64,000 nt of DNA from Leptodesmis sichuanensis A121 (GTDB lineage Bacteria > Cyanobacteriota > Cyanobacteriia > Leptolyngbyales > Leptolyngbyaceae), in the NCBI RefSeq assembly GCF_021379005.1, contig NZ_CP075171.1, positions 4,650,001 through 4,714,000 of the forward strand, read 5' to 3'. A model generated the notes under the pieces. The model saw only the letters and a list, made by a program, of their open reading frames with translations. It did no database searches and was not told the DNA's origin. Positions 60,672 through 64,000 of the stretch are shown piece by piece (position 1 is the stretch's first letter; every line of letters begins with the position of its first letter). The position numbers and the translations under genes were made by a program.

Positions 60672-62018
60672 TTAGGGCCTGGTTGCTTTATCGTGAGGCC
60701 GTTGGATGATGTTTTCTACCACACGGCGACGCTCTTTGGTGGTTCCAACCAGCCGGATGTAATCGTTGCGGTGGTCGGCAAGGCAGGATTCTAAAGCCGC
60801 GATCGCGCTGGCTCCATCCCCTTCAAATATGCCGTAGCAGTTCCAGGAGTTTGTTCGGAAGCGGCGTTCATCCACATACTCAATGCCCAAACGCAGACCC
60901 TGACCCAGGATCCGGTTGACTTCTGTCACCAGGTCAGGAGTCAGGCGGGTGCTGGAGGGTTGACCGGGATAGCTGGAAGGCGTGGGGGAGTGGAGGCGTG
61001 GGGGAGTGGGAGAGGATCCCTGGAGGTTGCCGTTGGGGGTGTTTTGGTAGGAGCGGAAGAATTGGTTAGCAGGGGAGTAGGTGGTTTCTTGTTTGGGCGG
61101 GGTGCGATCGCGGGTGTCTCCCAGCTTGCGGTTGAAGTAGAGGGATTTGTTGTATTCCTCGGCGAGGCGCATTTCCTGAACCCGCTGCTGTTCCTGCACC
61201 ATTTGCTTACCTACTGCGATCAGGTGTGGCAGGCTGAAATCGGGTTTACGGAATTCCGGCGGACGTTCGGCGCTATTCACCACTCGCAAGGAAATGCGCT
61301 CCAGACCCACATCCTGGATTAACTGCCGCACCTGTTCATCATAAAGCCGCGATCGCAATGCTCCATAAAAATCGATCGCCTGATCCGGAAAGGTATCCAC
61401 CAGTTTTTCAATATCGGCATGAGCGACCTGATCTACCTCAAAGATGCCTGCCACAATGCCAATGCGATCACTGCGATCGGGTTCCCAGAAAAACTTTTCC
61501 ATCCGCCCATCCCGAATCAGCGGTTGATACAGGGTGGAAAAGTCGTTACCGGTAACAATAATGGGAATCCGTTGAATCGGCTCGGAATCATAGGAGCCAG
61601 GTAACTGGACATTGGTAGGATTATCGGCAATGTTCATCAATGTGCCGTTCACCAACTGGGTATTGACGGTGTATTGGGTGTACTGATCAACCCGTCCCGC
61701 TCCGGCATCAATATCATTAATCATCAATACGGCCATCTTGCCGCGTACCTTCACCATTTCGGCGGCTTCCCGGTAGCGCAAGCGAATCAGGCGGGCCGGA
61801 TCCCCCGCATCGGGGCTTTCTAACTCTCCCGCCGACATATGAACAACATTCACGCCCATGCGATCGAACACCAGTTCACACTGAAAGGATTTCCCCTCTC
61901 CCTTACGGCCATGAATTCCCAAAATCAGCGGTACTTTGACATTGGGCAAATCCAGGTAATTTTTGGTGATGTGGACAGACAATTTGTCCAGAAAGCGGGG
62001 CGAGATGTAGAAACCCAT
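60672..62018 (-). CDS. rca: Rubisco activase with C-terminal SSUL domain
   Basis: 448-residue AAA+ protein. The ATPase (about 1-290) has the P-loop GIHGRKGEGKSFQCELVF, Walker B VLMINDIDAGAG and an arginine-rich RDGRMEKFFWEPDR. A Pro/Ser/Thr-rich linker (about 300-355) joins it to a C-terminal Rubisco-small-subunit-like (SSUL) domain (about 360-448): LVTEVNRILGQGLRLGIEYV, FRTNSWNCYGI and ALESCLADH. In beta-cyanobacteria such activases release inhibitors from Rubisco and are brought into carboxysomes by SSUL. The gene is the first of the rca-folK-Nudix-phr block. Confidence 0.95.
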   Translation of the reverse strand: MGFYISPRFLDKLSVHITKNYLDLPNVKVPLILGIHGRKGEGKSFQCELVFDRMGVNVVHMSAGELESPDAGDPARLIRLRYREAAEMVKVRGKMAVLMINDIDAGAGRVDQYTQYTVNTQLVNGTLMNIADNPTNVQLPGSYDSEPIQRIPIIVTGNDFSTLYQPLIRDGRMEKFFWEPDRSDRIGIVAGIFEVDQVAHADIEKLVDTFPDQAIDFYGALRSRLYDEQVRQLIQDVGLERISLRVVNSAERPPEFRKPDFSLPHLIAVGKQMVQEQQRVQEMRLAEEYNKSLYFNRKLGDTRDRTPPKQETTYSPANQFFRSYQNTPNGNLQGSSPTPPRLHSPTPSSYPGQPSSTRLTPDLVTEVNRILGQGLRLGIEYVDERRFRTNSWNCYGIFEGDGASAIAALESCLADHRNDYIRLVGTTKERRRVVENIIQRPHDKATRP

Positions 62019-62126
62019 AGAAAACGTTGCGCCAGTAAGTTAGGTTAATCTCTATTATCAGATAGCTCTGGGGCGCGAAATGTCCGCATTCATAAAAGCT
62101 GCCGATTTGAGCAACTATATTTCCTT

Positions 62127-62852
62127 ATGCAACTCACTCTCAATCAACTGACCAACCTCACACCCAAAGATGCGGAATTTAGTTCACAAGTTCTGCTTAC
62201 CATTGCCCCCGGAAATAGTCTCGTACTGGAGAATGTGAGTTGGCAGGCATTTGAAAAGTTGCTGCTGGATCTGGGAGAAACCCGTGCGGCGCGAGTGACT
62301 TACGATCGAGGAATGTTGGAAATTATGGCTCCCTTGCCACGCCATAAGTATTACAAAGAGGCTGTAGGAATTCTGGTTCAGGATCTGGCGGATGAACTCG
62401 ATCTGGATTATGAAACGCTGGGGTCTACAACCTGGAAGCGACAGGACGTTTTAGGCGGTATAGAAGCCGATAACTGCTTTTATTTCCAAAACGAACCTCT
62501 AATCCGGGGCAAGCTTGATATTGACCTGGCTCACGACCCACCCCCAGATCTGGTGCTTGAGATCGACATTACCAGCAAATCCCTCGATCGCATGGCAGTT
62601 TACGCACGACTCGGCATTCCTGAAGTGTGGCGCTATGACAACGGCATATTGAAAATCTACCAATTGCAGGAGCAACAGTATCTGGAAACAGACACCAGTC
62701 TCGCTTTCCCCATGTTTCCCGTTCAGGAGATTATCCCCTTCATTGATCAGCACTTGTCGCTGGGTAAAAAAGCCATGCGTCGCGCTTTTCGTGAATGGGT
62801 TTGGCAAAGAACTACGGCAGATAGAGAGACTACAGGCGATGCTACAGACTAA
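62127..62852 (+). CDS. Uma2-family (DUF820) protein
   Basis: 241-residue Uma2-family protein. MLEIMAPLPRHKYYKEAVGI, RQDVLGGIEADNCFYFQNEP, PPDLVLEIDITSKSLDRMAV and RLGIPEVWRYDNGIL form the nuclease-like core with D, E and K positions present. It is divergent from rca. Fourth copy in the window; its tail lacks the heptad repeat. Confidence 0.87.
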   Translation: MQLTLNQLTNLTPKDAEFSSQVLLTIAPGNSLVLENVSWQAFEKLLLDLGETRAARVTYDRGMLEIMAPLPRHKYYKEAVGILVQDLADELDLDYETLGSTTWKRQDVLGGIEADNCFYFQNEPLIRGKLDIDLAHDPPPDLVLEIDITSKSLDRMAVYARLGIPEVWRYDNGILKIYQLQEQQYLETDTSLAFPMFPVQEIIPFIDQHLSLGKKAMRRAFREWVWQRTTADRETTGDATD

Positions 62853-62899
62853 CTGAGAAAGATATTAAGGATTATGTGAATTCGCTATCCTGGCTATAT

Positions 62900-62958
62900 C
62901 CCCCCAATTCCTAATTCCTAATCCCCAATCCCCGATCCCTGATCCCCAACCCCTTCCT
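62900..62958. repeat. Heptanucleotide-like simple repeat before panB
   Basis: Degenerate tandem heptamers (CCCCAATTCCTAATTCC, CCCCAATCCCCGATCCC), typical of cyanobacterial STRRs. It ends within a few bases of the panB start, leaving little room for a normal ribosome-binding site. Confidence 0.8.
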
Positions 62959-62961
62959 CCC

Positions 62962-63750
62962 ATGCCCATCACCACTCAACAATTAATCCGCTTCAAGCAA
63001 GAAGGCCGTGCGATCGCGGCATTAACCGTTTGGGATTATGCGCTGGCCCAAATTTTAGATGAAGCGGGAGTTGATTTACTGCTGGTAGGAGACTCTCTGG
63101 GCATGGCGATCCTGGGATACGATACCACCTTACCCGTAACCCTGGATGAGATGATCCATCATGCCAAGGCTGTCCGGCGGGGCACCAGGCGAGCCTTATT
63201 GGTCGCCGATCTACCGTTTATGACTTATCAGGAAAGTGTAGAGCAGGCATTTCATTCTGCAGGACGACTATTAAAAGAGGCTGGGGTACAGGCTGTTAAG
63301 TTAGAAGGTGGTCATCCGACTGCAATTACAACCGTGGCTCGTCTGGTCGAAGCGGGAATTCCCGTCATGGGTCATGTCGGATTAACCCCTCAATCTGTCC
63401 ACCAGTTGGGTTATCGGCAACAGGGGGGTTCCCAGGAAGCGGGAGAAAAGATCTTATCGCAGGCGATCGCTTTAGAGCAGGCCGGAGTGTTTGCGATCGT
63501 CCTGGAACATATCCCTAGCGACCTGGCCTGTCAGATTACCCAAAAATTGATGATTCCCACAATCGGCATTGGGGCAGGGCCGCACTGTGATGGGCAGGTA
63601 CTTGTCACCTCTGATGTTCTGGGGTTATCGAACCGCCAACCGCCCTTTGCTAAGGTGTATGCAAATTTGCGCGAGGCGATCGCTCAGGCCGTTGGGGAAT
63701 ACACAGCCGAGGTGAGAGCGCGATCGTTTCCAGATCAGCCCCCCTTCTAG
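62962..63750 (+). CDS. panB: Ketopantoate hydroxymethyltransferase
   Basis: 262-residue (beta/alpha)8 enzyme that adds a hydroxymethyl group to alpha-ketoisovalerate on the way to pantothenate. Family residues include [72 protein letters not shown] and [18 protein letters not shown]. It starts at an ATG at 62962, just after a simple repeat. Together with coaBC at 29745 it belongs to the coenzyme A pathway. It converges tail-to-tail with the LCP gene with no gap. Confidence 0.96.
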   Translation: MPITTQQLIRFKQEGRAIAALTVWDYALAQILDEAGVDLLLVGDSLGMAILGYDTTLPVTLDEMIHHAKAVRRGTRRALLVADLPFMTYQESVEQAFHSAGRLLKEAGVQAVKLEGGHPTAITTVARLVEAGIPVMGHVGLTPQSVHQLGYRQQGGSQEAGEKILSQAIALEQAGVFAIVLEHIPSDLACQITQKLMIPTIGIGAGPHCDGQVLVTSDVLGLSNRQPPFAKVYANLREAIAQAVGEYTAEVRARSFPDQPPF

Positions 63751-64000
63751 TCAAGGGATTTGCGCTTGCTTTGGTACGGCATCCTGACCCAGTTGTACGG
63801 TTACGTCAGAGTTTAAATCGCCAGTTCCTTCTACCCGAACTTCCCCAAAGCCGAGTACTTTACGGACGGCCTCAGCACTTTCCAGATCTCCCTGTTGGGC
63901 AACGATGCGAGTCACAGTTAACGGTTCCCCATAGGGGTCAGTGACAACGACATTGCTGTAGCCCGCGTGCTGAAGACGTTGCAGGATGTTCTGCGGAGAT
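63751..64000 (-). CDS. LytR-CpsA-Psr family protein, C-terminal end
   Basis: The last 83 residues of a gene entering from the right edge; the stop is TGA at 63751-63753, directly after the panB stop. The visible part reads NILQRLQHAGYSNVVVTDP, TRIVAQQGDLESAEAVRKVL and VRVEGTGDLNSDVTVQLG, which is the LytR_C (DUF2207-type) C-terminal domain found after LCP domains in cyanobacteria. LCP proteins attach polymers to the cell wall. The catalytic LCP domain is outside the window. Confidence 0.75.
   Translation of the reverse strand, partial: SPQNILQRLQHAGYSNVVVTDPYGEPLTVTRIVAQQGDLESAEAVRKVLGFGEVRVEGTGDLNSDVTVQLGQDAVPKQAQIP

Overview
The window is a piece of a cyanobacterial chromosome. The evidence is the marker genes: acsF (oxygen-dependent chlorophyll cyclase), a Rubisco activase with a C-terminal small-subunit-like domain, a PEP-CTERM protein, several DUF families typical of cyanobacteria, and very frequent GCGATCGC (HIP1) octamers. 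The gene set and the load of repeats and insertion sequences fit a filamentous, Leptolyngbya-like organism, but the genus cannot be fixed from sequence alone.

Layout. 1-7.7 kb: minus-strand surface-polysaccharide block (hexapeptide acyltransferase fragment, membrane-anchored Ser/Thr kinase, YdcF/DUF218 protein, Wzc-type tyrosine kinase, ABC exporter). 8-15 kb: PEP-CTERM protein, XPB-like helicase, two Uma2-family proteins, Gfo/Idh/MocA oxidoreductase, LivF and LivG ATPases. 15.2-16.4 kb: ruined MNT/HepT toxin-antitoxin pair carrying two MITE-like insertions. 16.4-31 kb: mostly housekeeping (hydrolase, methyltransferases, ftsH, Nudix, thiS, acsF, urease ureD-ureA-ureB without ureC, coaBC). 31-34.9 kb: PAS-LuxR regulator, SUKH protein and a small relative, both altered by mobile DNA. 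34.9-55.3 kb: a field of insertion sequences (IS630, IS1634, IS66 nested in a second IS630, IS701 remnant, ISKra4, ISL3) that has broken or re-tailed at least four host genes. 56-64 kb: PD-(D/E)XK nuclease, DUF2811 protein, a candidate replication origin, photolyase, Nudix, folK, rca, a fourth Uma2 protein, panB and the end of an LCP-family gene.

Three families of dispersed non-coding repeats thread through the window: a ~70-bp palindrome (at least eight copies plus a half copy), a ~190-bp hairpin element with 11-bp terminal inverted repeats, and a 135-bp MITE whose palindromic core is also found inside coding sequence. For several insertions the exact target duplication can be read, and removing the element restores an intact reading frame.

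The most unusual intergenic signal is at 57.81-58.01 kb: nine same-orientation DnaA-box-like 9-mers, six of them on an 11-bp helical register, followed by a strongly AT-rich stretch. I propose it as a candidate oriC or DnaA-regulated site. I saw no CRISPR array, rRNA or tRNA gene.
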